DNA of 64,000 bases from Natronobacterium texcoconense (lineage in GTDB: Archaea; Halobacteriota; Halobacteria; Halobacteriales; Natrialbaceae): positions 1,364,001-1,428,000 of the forward strand of contig NZ_FNLC01000001.1 in NCBI RefSeq assembly GCF_900104065.1, given 5' to 3'. The notes under the pieces were generated by a model, which did no database searches, was not told where the DNA came from, and saw only the letters and a list, made by a program, of their open reading frames with translations. This document shows positions 15,961-26,984 of the stretch, piece after piece (position 1 is the first letter of the stretch; each line of letters starts with the position of its first letter). The position numbers were made by a program, and so were the translations under genes.

Positions 15961-16791
15961 TCACCGCAGACCGAGTCGAGCCGCCAGTTGCTGCCAGCGG
16001 CCGTCGCCCAGATCGCCGACCACCCCCATCTCCTCGTCGGTGAGTTCGAAGTCGAACACCGCGGCGTTCGACTCGATGTGGTCCGGACTCGCTGCCTTGG
16101 GAATCGCCGCCACCGACGGCTGCTGGACGAGCCACCGCAGCGCCACCTGCGCGGCAGACTTGCCGTACTTCTCCCCGATCTCGAGGAGGCGATCGTCGCC
16201 CGGAACCGCACCTTCGGCCAGCGGGCTGTAGGCTGTCAGGCAGACGCCCTCGTTCGCACAGTACTCGAGCAGATCGTCCTGATGGTGGTAGGGGTGGTAC
16301 TTCACCTGGTTCGTCACGATCGGCGTCTCCGAAATCTCGCGGGCGCGCTCGAGGCCGCCGACCTCGAAGTTACTGACGCCGATGTGATCCACGACGCCCT
16401 CTGACTGGAGGTCGTTCATCGCGCCCAGCGTCTCCTCGAGCGGTGCGCGGTCACTGGGTGCGTGCAACAGCAACAGGTCGACAGTCGTCAGCCCGAGTCG
16501 ATCGAGGCTGGCCCGCGTCGAGGAGAGCACGTCTTCGCGGGCCGCGTTGTCGGGGTGGACTTTGGTGACGACGAAGATTTCGTCGCGAGCGACGTCGCTG
16601 TCGGCGATCGCCCGACCGACAGCTGTCTCGTTGTCGTACATCTGTGCGGTGTCGACGTGGCGGTAGCCGACCTCGAGAGCGGTCTCGACGGCCTGCTTGC
16701 AGTCGTCGCCAGTTATGCGTGCCGTCCCGAAGCCGAGTTTCGGGATTTCGGCACCACCGGCGGATACTGCTGCACTCGCGCGGTCAGTCAT
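15961..16791 (-). CDS. Aldo/keto reductase
   Basis: A 276-aa NAD(P)H-dependent reductase of the AKR family. The catalytic tetrad is present in context: Asp and Tyr in DTAQMYDNE, Lys in VTKVHPDN, and His in LLLHAPSD. The C-terminal cofactor loop is IPKAASPDHIESN. Start taken at 16791 (MTDRASA); an in-frame ATG eight codons upstream is less likely. It lies between mce and the mutase gene on the same strand with short gaps. Its substrate is unknown; position alone does not tie it to methylmalonyl metabolism. Confidence 0.85.
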   Translation of the reverse strand: MTDRASAAVSAGGAEIPKLGFGTARITGDDCKQAVETALEVGYRHVDTAQMYDNETAVGRAIADSDVARDEIFVVTKVHPDNAAREDVLSSTRASLDRLGLTTVDLLLLHAPSDRAPLEETLGAMNDLQSEGVVDHIGVSNFEVGGLERAREISETPIVTNQVKYHPYHHQDDLLEYCANEGVCLTAYSPLAEGAVPGDDRLLEIGEKYGKSAAQVALRWLVQQPSVAAIPKAASPDHIESNAAVFDFELTDEEMGVVGDLGDGRWQQLAARLGLR

Positions 16792-16860
16792 ACCTCGAGA
16801 AACAGTCGCCCGCATATTTAATCCACGCCTGGAAAGACGAAACGGAAGAACAGCGTTCGC

Positions 16861-18546
<1,686 letters not shown>

Positions 18547-18645
18547 TATAGTTACTGTTGGCGGGGGACGGCTTCAAGGTTCATGAACGCGCTATAATTG
18601 AGAGTCCGTAACACAGGAATGGGGACAGTCGTGACAGGCGGGGCG

Positions 18646-19236
18646 TTATCGCCCGGTGTCGTACTTGTAGGTCGCCGACTCGGGGTCGATTCCGAAGTCC
18701 TCGGCCGACTCGTCGGTCGACTCCTCCTCGTGTTCGGCCGGTGCCCGCTTGAACGCCTCGCGGAGTCGCTCGGGCATCTGGAACTCGGCGACGTCTAACG
18801 CGTACGGCACTGCGTCCGGGTCGACGCCGTCTCGTTTGTCGGACAGCCGTTCCTGAAGCGGTGCCGGAAGCGCGGACTCCTCGATGCGCTGGAAGCCGAA
18901 CAGGGCGAGATACGCCCCCTCGCCGGTCAGCGCGTAGACCGTCTCGAACCCCTCGTCGCTCGCGTACTCGACGAGTCGTTCGACGACGTGCGCGCCGACG
19001 CCCTGGCCGCGCCACCCCTCGAGGACGCCGATACTCGTGAGTTCACAGACTTCGTCCCGGCCGTCGCCCTCGACTTTGTGGACCCGGATGCGGCCGAATC
19101 CGGCCTTCTCGCCGGAGTGTTCGTCGATCGCGAGGACGTAATCCCGGGAGCGGAACGCCGTCTCGTCGAGCCCCATCGACTCGATGTGATCGAGCAGCCA
19201 GACTTCCTCCCTGTTTTTCGCGTCCCGCACGTACAT
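18646..19236 (-). CDS. GNAT-family N-acetyltransferase
   Basis: A 196-aa protein with a GNAT acetyl-CoA site, GVLEGWRGQGVGAHVVERLV, matching R/Q-x2-G-x-G/A. The C-terminal part is an acidic extension specific to this type. The start at 19236 (MYVRDAKNREEVWLL) was preferred over an upstream ATG because the sequence before it is not protein-like. Similarity suggests an acyl acceptor that is a small molecule or a protein terminus; it cannot be named. It is divergent from the S9 peptidase, so both promoters lie in the 120-base gap. Confidence 0.8.
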   Translation of the reverse strand: MYVRDAKNREEVWLLDHIESMGLDETAFRSRDYVLAIDEHSGEKAGFGRIRVHKVEGDGRDEVCELTSIGVLEGWRGQGVGAHVVERLVEYASDEGFETVYALTGEGAYLALFGFQRIEESALPAPLQERLSDKRDGVDPDAVPYALDVAEFQMPERLREAFKRAPAEHEEESTDESAEDFGIDPESATYKYDTGR

Positions 19237-19330
19237 GGTTCGACGTACGGACTGTGCGGCAAAAAGCATTTGTGGGTTCCCGTAACGTATCGTCCGAATC
19301 CGGTTTTCGTCGTTCGCCGGAGGTCGAAAA

Positions 19331-19336
19331 TTTATG
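19331..19336 (+). promoter_or_regulatory. TATA box deciding the S9 peptidase start
   Basis: TTTATG within an AT-rich block (AAAATTTATG, 19327-19336). It is centred 27 bases before the ATG at 19360 but only about 12 before the alternative ATG at 19345. The spacing supports the downstream start and a leaderless mRNA. Confidence 0.5.
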
Positions 19337-19359
19337 TAGGTTCGATGAGAGCTGATCGT

Positions 19360-21234
19360 ATGATCGATTCAGTCGACGACCCGCTCGAGGAGCTCGCGAA
19401 CCTCCCGACTCTCGCTCACCCGGTCGTCTCCCCGGACGGCGACGAGGTCGCTTGCTACTACGATATCACGGGACGCAACGAACTCCACGTGCTGGACGCC
19501 GAAACGGGCGACCTCGAGCAGTGGTCCGACGGCGAGGTCCCCCGCAACGCCCGCTGGTACCTCCACTGGAGCGCAGACGGCGACCGCGTCTACTTCCACC
19601 GCGACGAGGGCGGCGACGAACAGAACGACGTCTACGCATTCACTCGAGACGGCGAAGTCAAATCCGTCGTCGAGATGGAGGGGCAGGTCGCGGTCCACGA
19701 CGTCGGCGACGACGCCCTGCTCGTGGGGTCGAACCGGGACGGCCAAATGAACGTCTACCGGCACGACCTCTCGAGCGGCGAGACGACGAAGGTCACCGAC
19801 TACGAACGCGCGGTCTGGACCTCCACCCTCTCGCCGTCGGGCGACCGGATCGCGTACGCGACCAACGAGACCGACGACTTCGACAACCGGGACGTGTACG
19901 TCGCGAACGCGGACGGTTCGGAGCCGCGAAATCTCGAGATCGGCGAGGTCGGCGGCGAAGCGAGTCCGATCGACTGGGGACCAGCCGGCGACCAGTTGCT
20001 CGTGGGCGACAACACGCCGGATCTCGGGCGCGTAGGGGTCTACGACGTGGCGGACGACGCAGTCACCTGGCTCGGCGACGGCGAGTACGAGGAGACGCCC
20101 GTCACCTTCCTCCCGGACGGCGAGCGCGTCCTCGCGCTTCGGGTCCGGGACGCCGTCTCCGTCCCGGTCCTGTACGACGTAGAGACCGGCGAGAGCCGCG
20201 AACTCGAGGTTCCCGAAGGCGTGACGACGTTCGGTCGGATCGGGCCGAACGAGATCTGCCTCGACGAGGATCGATTCGTGTTCCAGCACACGTCACCGAC
20301 GAAACGGCCCGAATTGCTGGTCTACGACGTAGAGAACGACGAGTACGAGACGCTGCTCGAGGCCGAGTACGGCCCCTTCGACCGCGAGGACTTCGCGGAC
20401 GCCGAGTACTTCACCGTCGAGTCCGACGGCGTCCCCGAGACGCCCGCCGAGGCCGTCGATCACGATCCGTACGACGAACTCGAAATCGGCTGTCTGCTGT
20501 ACGACTCCGGTGAGCGTCCGTCGCCGCTCGTCGTCGTCCCCCACGGCGGCCCGCGGGCGCGCGACGACAAGTCGTTCAACCTCTACACGCAAGTGCTGGC
20601 CTCCCAGGGGTTCTCGGTGCTGAAGGTCAACTACCGCGGCTCGACCGGTCGCGGCCGCGAGTTCGTCGAACGACTGATCGAGGACTGGGGCGGTGCCGAA
20701 CAGGGTGACGTCGCCACAACGGTCGAACACGTCCTCGAGACGCGCGACTGGATCGACGAGGACCGCGTGGTCGTCTTCGGGGGTTCCTACGGCGGCTACT
20801 CCGCGTACTGGCAAGTCGTCCAGTACCCCAAACTCTACGACGCCGGCATCGCCTGGATCGGGCTGACAGATCTCGAGGAACAGTACGAGACGACGATGCC
20901 CCACTACCGCGTCGAACTGATGGAGAAGTACCTCGGGACGCCCGAGGAGAACCCCGACCTCTACGAGGAGCGGTCGCCGATCACCCACGCCGAGAACCTC
21001 TCGGCACCGCTGCTGATGGTCCACGGCGTCAACGACAGTCGCGTCCCCGTCTCCCAGGCACGGCTGTTCCGCGACCGACTCGAGGAACTCGGCTACGAGG
21101 GCGGCGAAGGCGGCGACTTCGAGTACGAGGAGCTCGGTGAGGAAGGCCACGCTTCCACCGACCAGGACCAGAAGCTCCGAACCTTCCGGCTGCTATCGGA
21201 TTTCCTCGAGCGGCGGGTCGACGGGAGCGCGTAA
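19360..21234 (+). CDS. S9-family prolyl oligopeptidase/acylaminoacyl peptidase
   Basis: A 624-aa serine peptidase. Residues about 1-370 form WD-like/TolB-type beta-propeller repeats (SPDGDEVACYY, SPSGDRIAYATNE and so on). The C-terminal part is an alpha/beta hydrolase with the catalytic triad S476 in GGSYGGYS, D559 in GVNDSRVP, and H597 in EEGHA. No signal peptide is seen, so it is cytoplasmic and probably degrades short peptides or removes N-acylated residues. The start at 19360 fits the TATA spacing. It converges with the unknown gene at 21237. Confidence 0.9.
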   Translation: MIDSVDDPLEELANLPTLAHPVVSPDGDEVACYYDITGRNELHVLDAETGDLEQWSDGEVPRNARWYLHWSADGDRVYFHRDEGGDEQNDVYAFTRDGEVKSVVEMEGQVAVHDVGDDALLVGSNRDGQMNVYRHDLSSGETTKVTDYERAVWTSTLSPSGDRIAYATNETDDFDNRDVYVANADGSEPRNLEIGEVGGEASPIDWGPAGDQLLVGDNTPDLGRVGVYDVADDAVTWLGDGEYEETPVTFLPDGERVLALRVRDAVSVPVLYDVETGESRELEVPEGVTTFGRIGPNEICLDEDRFVFQHTSPTKRPELLVYDVENDEYETLLEAEYGPFDREDFADAEYFTVESDGVPETPAEAVDHDPYDELEIGCLLYDSGERPSPLVVVPHGGPRARDDKSFNLYTQVLASQGFSVLKVNYRGSTGRGREFVERLIEDWGGAEQGDVATTVEHVLETRDWIDEDRVVVFGGSYGGYSAYWQVVQYPKLYDAGIAWIGLTDLEEQYETTMPHYRVELMEKYLGTPEENPDLYEERSPITHAENLSAPLLMVHGVNDSRVPVSQARLFRDRLEELGYEGGEGGDFEYEELGEEGHASTDQDQKLRTFRLLSDFLERRVDGSA

Positions 21235-21236
21235 CG

Positions 21237-22157
21237 TTATCCGGCCGACAGCGCTTCTTCGAGCCGATCCTCGATTTCGTCGAGTTCCGTTCGCAACTCC
21301 TCACTCTCGGCGTCCGCGAGTTCGTCGATCCGGTCGGCGATCCCCTGCAGTCGCGAGTACTTCTCGTCCTCGTCGACGCCGGTTTTCTGGACGTAGACGC
21401 TCTCGTCGACGTCGTACACCTCGTCCTCGGAGAGATCTGTCACCGAGAGCACGACGTCCAGTTTCTCGGGGTCGACGCCGAGGACCCACGCTCGCGGGAT
21501 GCCGTGCTCGTCGAGCGACTCGAGGACGGTCTCGTCGTCCTTCGGGCTGCGACGCTCGCGAACCGTCCGCCGGACCGTCCCGTAGCGGCCGTGTAGCTGC
21601 TGGTCCGGCCCCAGTCGCTCGAGCAGCGGCTCGCGCGCCGAGCGTCGGAGTCGGTCCGCACCGCGCTGTACGTCCGACGAGAGGACGTACAGGTCCGTCA
21701 GCGGATCCGTCTCGAGCGACGACGGCTCGTCCGCGTCGATGCGCTCGAGCAGGGTCGCGAGCAACAGCGCGTCGTCGTGGACGCGTTCGGGCTGGGTTCG
21801 CGCCTCGGTCGGCGACACGAGGAAGGGGCTCTCGCCGGCGACTGCGTCCGGATCGCGACCGATTTCGTCGCCCTCGACGGTGAACGTGCCGGCGAGGGTG
21901 AGCAACGCGGCGTAGGGTTCGACGCCCGGCTGCAGGTCGTCGACGGCGACCCATCCGTTCTCGAGCTGGTCGACGATCACCGCGAACTGCTCGCGCCAGA
22001 GCGGTCGCTCCTCGTCGCTGTCGCGAAAGCGAACGACGATCCGGTCGGTCTCGATTCGGACGACCTCGAAGCGGCGTCCGGAGACCGGCGTCTCGAGGAC
22101 CGATCCGGACTCGAGGGAGGCGCCCTCCGTTCGAATATCCGCCCAGATTTCGTCCAT
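21237..22157 (-). CDS. Conserved-looking hypothetical protein with coiled-coil tail
   Basis: A 306-aa acidic protein I do not recognise. The N-terminal 100 residues look like a beta-rich domain (VLETPVSGRRFEVVRIETD, RIVVRFRDSDEE). The middle has many charged helices, and residues 270-303 are predicted coiled coil (IADRIDELADAESEELRTEL). The start at 22157 (MDEIWADIR) was chosen because the longer frame enters the divergent promoter of the aldehyde oxidoreductase. It ends two bases from the S9 peptidase stop. No catalytic motif was seen. Confidence 0.7.
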   Translation of the reverse strand: MDEIWADIRTEGASLESGSVLETPVSGRRFEVVRIETDRIVVRFRDSDEERPLWREQFAVIVDQLENGWVAVDDLQPGVEPYAALLTLAGTFTVEGDEIGRDPDAVAGESPFLVSPTEARTQPERVHDDALLLATLLERIDADEPSSLETDPLTDLYVLSSDVQRGADRLRRSAREPLLERLGPDQQLHGRYGTVRRTVRERRSPKDDETVLESLDEHGIPRAWVLGVDPEKLDVVLSVTDLSEDEVYDVDESVYVQKTGVDEDEKYSRLQGIADRIDELADAESEELRTELDEIEDRLEEALSAG

Positions 22158-22263
22158 ACGACGCCGTTCATCGTACGGAAGCAAAAGTCGCGGGCAGGAA
22201 ATACGAGCGTCGGGACGGGTCGGAAGTACAACATTAAGGTCGCTTCGCGTACATCGTGAGAGC

Positions 22264-23937
22264 ATGCTCCACGCGACCGGACCGCTGCTCACCGTCGACG
22301 TCGGTGAGCGGACAGCGACCGAGACCGAGATCGACGAGACGCTCGAGAACTACGTCGGGGGGCGAGCCCTCGCGACGGCGCTCGCTCACGATCGTATCCC
22401 GTTCGATGCCGACCCGTTCGGGCCGGAAAACCGGGCGTACCTCTCGACAGGGCCGCTCCAGCAGTCGGGGATGTCCTTCACCGGTCGGATGAACATGACC
22501 GGGCTCTCGCCGCTGACCGACGGCCTGGTCTCGACCAACGCCGGCGGCTACCTCTCGCGGAACTTCGTTGACAGCGGGATCAGCGTCCTCGAGGTCGTCG
22601 GCGAGAGCGACGAGTTGCTCGCCGTCCACGTCACCGACTCGGGCGTCGAGTTCGAGGCGGTGCCCGAACTCGAGGAGGCGACGGTTCCGGAAGTCTCCAA
22701 TTACATGGCCGAACACCACGATCTTGGTCCCGAGAACTGCATCGCGATCGGTCCCGCCGGCGAGAACCTCGTTCGCTTCGCGTCCGTGATGACATTCGAC
22801 TCGCGGGCGTTCGGCCGCGGCGGGCTTGGAGCCGTCCTGGGGGCGAAAAACGTCAAGTGCGTCACCTTCGAGGGCGACGCCGCGCCCGAACTCGAGGTCG
22901 AGATTCCGGACCCGCCCGAATCCGAGGTTCACAGGGAGGCAGCCACTTCGGACGACCGGATGCGCCGCCAGGGGACCACCGGCGGCACGGAGTTCATCAA
23001 CGACAACTTCTCGCTGCCGACGCGGTACTTCCGCGACTACGAGTTCGAGCACGTCGAGCAGATTGGCGGCGACGCCGTCGAGGAGAAAAAGTACAAGAAG
23101 GGAGCCTGCTCGGCCTGCGCCTACGCGTGCAAACTGCCGACCCGCGACGAGGAGACCGGCCTCGAGACCGAGGGCCCCGAGTTCGAGACCGTCTACTCCT
23201 TCGGCTCGATGCAGGGGATGGACGACATCGTGGACGTGATGAAGGGTAACGAACTCTGTGACAACCTCGGGATGGACACAATCTCCGCGGGCGTCACCGT
23301 CGCGGCCTACCTCGCGAGCGAAGAGGAGTTCGGCAACGCCGACCTCGCCCACGAGATCACCGAAAAGATCGCCTACCGCGAGGGGATCGGCGACCTCCTC
23401 GCGGAGGGCGTCGACCGCTGTCACGACGACCTCGGCGTCGACAACCTGACCGTCAAGGGGATGGAGTTCGCCGCCCACGACGGGCGCGTCCTCCACGGGC
23501 AGGGCCTCTCCTACGCCGTCGCGAACCGCGGTGCCGACCACATGTACGGCGGCATGCTCTCCCTCGAGTACAGCGGCGAACTCGACCCCGAAGGGACGCT
23601 GGGCAAGGCAGAGACGCTCGTCGAGGAGGAGAACTTCAACGCCTTCCGCGACACCGGCGTCGTCTGTGCGTTCGGCAGCGACTACGTTACCGAGGAGCGC
23701 CTCGAAACGCTGTTCGACGCCGACTACGACGACCTGCTCGAGGTCGGCGCGAAGACGGTCGAACTCGAACGGCACTTCAACAACCAGCGCGGGTTCGACG
23801 TAGAAGCAGATCGGCTTCCGTACGAGATTCCCGACCTCGAGGAAGCCATCACGGAGTACTACGACGCCCGCGGCTGGAACGCGGATGGTACCGTGCCGGA
23901 GTCGCCGACGCTCGAGACGGTTCCGGCTGACGACTGA
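22264..23937 (+). CDS. aor: Aldehyde:ferredoxin oxidoreductase (tungsten family)
   Basis: A 557-aa member of the tungsten-pterin AOR family. Domain 1 begins GPLLTVDVG and contains GGRALATAL and the GRGGLGAVLGAKNVK pterin-binding region. The [4Fe-4S] ligands are C282-x2-C285-x3-C289 and a distant C468 in VVCAFGSD, the family pattern. It oxidises aldehydes to acids with ferredoxin as acceptor. It is slightly shorter than hyperthermophile AORs (about 605 aa). No cofactor gene is adjacent, except that a MoaD-like protein lies 3 kb away. Confidence 0.9.
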   Translation: MLHATGPLLTVDVGERTATETEIDETLENYVGGRALATALAHDRIPFDADPFGPENRAYLSTGPLQQSGMSFTGRMNMTGLSPLTDGLVSTNAGGYLSRNFVDSGISVLEVVGESDELLAVHVTDSGVEFEAVPELEEATVPEVSNYMAEHHDLGPENCIAIGPAGENLVRFASVMTFDSRAFGRGGLGAVLGAKNVKCVTFEGDAAPELEVEIPDPPESEVHREAATSDDRMRRQGTTGGTEFINDNFSLPTRYFRDYEFEHVEQIGGDAVEEKKYKKGACSACAYACKLPTRDEETGLETEGPEFETVYSFGSMQGMDDIVDVMKGNELCDNLGMDTISAGVTVAAYLASEEEFGNADLAHEITEKIAYREGIGDLLAEGVDRCHDDLGVDNLTVKGMEFAAHDGRVLHGQGLSYAVANRGADHMYGGMLSLEYSGELDPEGTLGKAETLVEEENFNAFRDTGVVCAFGSDYVTEERLETLFDADYDDLLEVGAKTVELERHFNNQRGFDVEADRLPYEIPDLEEAITEYYDARGWNADGTVPESPTLETVPADD

Positions 23938-24174
23938 TCGGACGGTCTGCTGTACCGATTTATCGGTGCGACCGCAAGACGTGTCGCGGTCTCTGGAAAC
24001 GACTTCCAGTGGTTCAACCCCGTCGAAATTCTTGGCAGTTGATGAGTTTTAGTAGTTGTGCTGAATATAGGGGGCGAATGTCACGCGAAGTCTAACTCCA
24101 TTTATGAATCTGGACATCGCTCAGTCCAGAGTAGTAATCCACAAACAGATGGGCGTCAAGTTGGTACCCAAAGG

Positions 24175-24182
24175 TATTATAC
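24175..24182 (+). promoter_or_regulatory. TATA box of the small lipoprotein gene
   Basis: TATTATAC centred about 26 bases before the ATG at 24204, consistent with a leaderless transcript. Confidence 0.5.
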
Positions 24183-24203
24183 GTAGTTCCACAAACATTT
24201 TCT

Positions 24204-24587
24204 ATGAAACGGCGATACATTCTTGAACTACTATCTCTTGCTGCCGTTCCCGCAGTTTCCGGGTGTATAACTGAACACCAACTAGCGGATGAGAACGGGA
24301 ACTCCGAGACAGAGAGCCGATCAACCGATGAAACGCGGTACAGTATAGATTTGTCTCCCGTTTCGGACTCCGAGATAGAAGGAGAAGAGATCGAGAAATC
24401 GGACATCTGTGAATTTGAGGAGTTGCCGGAGCCGACACAGCCTGAAATCAAGCAAGTGATAGAGAGTGGGAACTACCACCAAAAAATTTCTGGTGGTGCT
24501 GCGATGGGGTTACATTCTCAGGAGTGTGGCTATATCCGCTACGGAGATGAACTCTACAGCTTTGGTATCATGGTCTCAAGCGGCTAA
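24204..24587 (+). CDS. Small secreted lipoprotein, unknown function
   Basis: A 127-aa protein with a short signal peptide: basic MKRR, a hydrophobic core, and a lipobox V-S-G-C with the lipidated cysteine at C21. The mature part is acidic, with a low-complexity linker (about 25-55) and then a small folded domain holding C-E-F...C-G-Y cysteines that could form a disulfide. Codon use is more AT-rich than the surrounding genes and adjacent intergenic DNA is AT-rich, which suggests recent acquisition. No family was recognised. Confidence 0.7.
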   Translation: MKRRYILELLSLAAVPAVSGCITEHQLADENGNSETESRSTDETRYSIDLSPVSDSEIEGEEIEKSDICEFEELPEPTQPEIKQVIESGNYHQKISGGAAMGLHSQECGYIRYGDELYSFGIMVSSG

Positions 24588-24886
24588 AGTACTCGAGACA
24601 CAGCCAATTTATATGACGTCCTGCCTTTGATGCATAGAATTTTCCTGAAAGGAATCGCTTAATAAATAAGCTATCTCTCGGGTAGCCCATGAGAAATCGG
24701 GTGAGTAAAGCCGACCGTCGTGCTGATCTTATCCTCTAGATGTTCCAGGGTATTTTTGCCAGTAGGCGTACAGATTCAACGTCACGCAGTACATCGTACG
24801 CCTATACTGCGATGTGAGGCGCGGTATAGGGGAAATCAGTTATCGATGCGTATGTATGGGTGAACCTGAAAGACTAATCCGCCGAA
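24588..24886. other. AT-rich intergenic patch with inverted repeats
   Basis: About 300 bases without a clear gene. It holds several short inverted repeats (AGTAGGCGTAC with GTACGCCTA near 24759-24803; GCAGTA with TACTGC near 24786-24809). It also holds a minus-strand fragment described separately. The composition is clearly more AT-rich than the chromosome around it, as expected for a site of repeated insertion. Confidence 0.4.
24729..24827 (-). pseudogene. Possible transposase C-terminal remnant
   Basis: On the minus strand a roughly 31-codon frame ends at a TAA at 24729-24731 and reads in part CVTLNLYAYWQKYPGTSRG. An aromatic helix such as LNLYAYWQK followed by a short tail resembles the end of some DDE transposases, but no catalytic part is present and no family can be named. 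Offered only as a hint of past insertion. Confidence 0.2.
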
Positions 24887-25303
24887 TTAGAGCGTGTCAA
24901 ACGAGTTTATCACGTCACTTGTCGAGTACGTATCGACCAGATCTTGTTTATCGAAGTCGGAATCGTCGCTCCAGATGGCCCCGTTGCTGGCGATCGCACA
25001 CGCGAGGTACAACACGTCGTCGGGGTCGGTATCTCCGATTGCCTCGTCTGCCCTCTCGATAGCTGGATAGAAGTCGCTGGCAGGAACGACCTCAATGTAC
25101 TGAAACAGGAGATCGATGAACTGTCCCACACGATCCGGTTCCATTCCCGATTTCTCCACGATCAGGTCTTCGTAGTTCTCGACTTCGTCGTGGACAAACG
25201 CGGGCGTCAAAAGATCCGGTTCGAGTGTCACGATGAGTTCCCGCGTCTTCGAATCAGCGATGAGTGCAGAGATGACGACGTTGGCGTCGATGACCAGCTT
25301 CAT
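24887..25303 (-). CDS. vapC: PIN-domain toxin (VapC-like)
   Basis: A 138-aa PIN-domain ribonuclease. Conserved acidic residues are visible at D6 (VIDANV), E40/E43, D95/D96 (TDPDDVLYLACA) and D113/D114 (SDDSDF), which bind the metal ions. It follows a small ribbon-helix-helix-like gene by nine bases on the same strand, the usual antitoxin-toxin order. In VapBC modules the toxin cleaves RNA, often tRNA, until held by the antitoxin. The pair sits in an AT-rich accessory patch. Confidence 0.85.
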   Translation of the reverse strand: MKLVIDANVVISALIADSKTRELIVTLEPDLLTPAFVHDEVENYEDLIVEKSGMEPDRVGQFIDLLFQYIEVVPASDFYPAIERADEAIGDTDPDDVLYLACAIASNGAIWSDDSDFDKQDLVDTYSTSDVINSFDTL

Positions 25304-25312
25304 TCGTCGAGT

Positions 25313-25543
25313 CTACTCCGATTCCTCTTCGATGCGCTTGCGCCCACGTTCGTTAATTCTATCGGCGATTTCCTGAACGTCGTGCTCGGTGAGTTCGCTC
25401 TCGCTGGTGAGTTCATCCATCATTTCGAGCGTCTCGATCTTCTCCTGGATGGCCTGTCGCGTGACCACGCTCCAGTTGATCTCAGGGTGCTTTTCCATTC
25501 GCTCTTTGAGGTCGTCGTCCACGTTGACCGTGATACTGGGCAT
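25313..25543 (-). CDS. vapB: VapB-like antitoxin
   Basis: A 76-aa protein. The N-terminus (PSITVNVDDDLKERMEKHPE, then NWSVVTRQAIQE) has the strand-helix-helix pattern of ribbon-helix-helix DNA-binding antitoxins. The C-terminal acidic helix probably wraps the toxin. Start at 25543; an ATG six codons upstream is possible. It precedes the PIN toxin by nine bases. Expected to bind its own promoter and neutralise the toxin. Confidence 0.8.
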   Translation of the reverse strand: MPSITVNVDDDLKERMEKHPEINWSVVTRQAIQEKIETLEMMDELTSESELTEHDVQEIADRINERGRKRIEEESE

Positions 25544-25677
25544 ACAGGAATCTGTGGACACACAGAATACTGTGTCTTTCGGTGCATTCCACGTTGAACG
25601 TTATCGAATTCGTACTCCGTATTCAGCAACCAGAATTCGTTATTTGATTAGAGTTTCAACAGATCCAGCGGTCCGTA

Positions 25678-26931
25678 TCAGGAACGTCGGGTTTTCACCG
25701 CCAGGTAGCCACCCAGGAGTAGCCCGACCGTCGGGAAGACGGTGAGCACGAGAAAGAGCAGACCCGTCCCGCCGTAGGTGAGGACGATGCCGGCGATCGA
25801 CGCGCCCGCCGCACCGATGCCGAACGCGCCGAGGTAGGTGTAGCCGAACGACAGTCCGTGAGCGTCCGCGGGAGCGTACGTCCCGATCAGCGCCTGGTGG
25901 ATCGGCACCTCGAGGTAGACGAAAAAGCCGAGCGCGGCACAGGCCAGCAGCGTCGCGGCGAGTCCCAGTTGCGTGGCGACGGGGAACGAGAGCGTAACAA
26001 CGATCAGCGCGACGAACGCGCCGACGATCGCCAGTTCGGGCGAACGATAGTCGCTGATCTTCCCGCCGGCGTACTGGCCGACGGCCCCGATCAGCAACAG
26101 GCCGGCGTAGGCGTACTGGCTCGGTTCGAACTCCTCGCCCGCAATTTCGGCTGGCTCGAAGACCGGCAGGTCAGCCAGCACGTCCGGGAGGAACGTGAAG
26201 ACGCCTCTGTAGTACGTTCCCGCGATCAACGCGATGGCGAACGCGATCACGAAGCTTCCGACGAACAGCAGTTTCGTCTGCTCGAGGAGGTCTCCGAGCC
26301 CGTCGATCCGCCCGTTGGCGTCGGGTGACGACCCTCCGTCGGGGGCTCCGCGCGCACCGTCGTCTGCTTCGACCCCTGCAGTTTCGTCGAACGTGAGTCC
26401 GTACGCCGCGAGGACGCCGATCACGGCGGGGAGAACGAAGAGGACGGCGACGACCCGCCACTCGAGAACGGTGAGTGCGATCGCTGCGGCCAGCGGCCCG
26501 AGCGCCGTCCCGACGTTTCCCGCCGCGCCGTGGTAGGCGAGGACGGTTCCCTGGCGCTGCGAGCCGCGGGTAATGAGCGAGAGTCCGGCGGGATGGTAAA
26601 GGCTCGCGGCCGCACCCCAGACGACGAGTGCGACACCCAGGACGGCGACGTTCGGGGCGAGACTTACGAGCGCGAACCCGCCGCCCATGCCGGCCATCGA
26701 GAGGACGACGAGTCGCTTCGAGCCGTATCGATCCGCGAGAATGCCACTCGGGAGCGCGCCGACGCCGACGAGTCCGTAGCCGACGGCGACGACGGTCCCG
26801 AGCAGGGCCGGGGAGACGTCGAAGGCGTCCAGCCAGATCACGACGAACAGCGGGATCGTGAGTTCGTAGACGTGGAACGTCGCGTGCCCGATCATCGTAA
26901 AGCGAGCGATGGCGCGATCGTTCCCGTTCAT
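25678..26931 (-). CDS. MFS transporter
   Basis: A 417-aa membrane protein with about twelve hydrophobic segments and the major-facilitator loop motif after helix 2 (GILADRYGSKRLVVLS). A central acidic cytoplasmic loop (about 195-225, DGARGAPDGGSSPDANG) separates the halves. Glycine-rich helices such as GAFGIGAAGASIAGIV are typical. Substrate unknown. It lies alone between the toxin-antitoxin pair and the MoaD-like gene. The start MNGNDRAIARF matches the expected cytoplasmic N-terminus. Confidence 0.88.
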   Translation of the reverse strand: MNGNDRAIARFTMIGHATFHVYELTIPLFVVIWLDAFDVSPALLGTVVAVGYGLVGVGALPSGILADRYGSKRLVVLSMAGMGGGFALVSLAPNVAVLGVALVVWGAAASLYHPAGLSLITRGSQRQGTVLAYHGAAGNVGTALGPLAAAIALTVLEWRVVAVLFVLPAVIGVLAAYGLTFDETAGVEADDGARGAPDGGSSPDANGRIDGLGDLLEQTKLLFVGSFVIAFAIALIAGTYYRGVFTFLPDVLADLPVFEPAEIAGEEFEPSQYAYAGLLLIGAVGQYAGGKISDYRSPELAIVGAFVALIVVTLSFPVATQLGLAATLLACAALGFFVYLEVPIHQALIGTYAPADAHGLSFGYTYLGAFGIGAAGASIAGIVLTYGGTGLLFLVLTVFPTVGLLLGGYLAVKTRRS

Positions 26932-26984
26932 AGGTCGACTATCGAGGAGGTGGAGTTAGTCGTTCTGGCTCGTCGTACTCGAGG

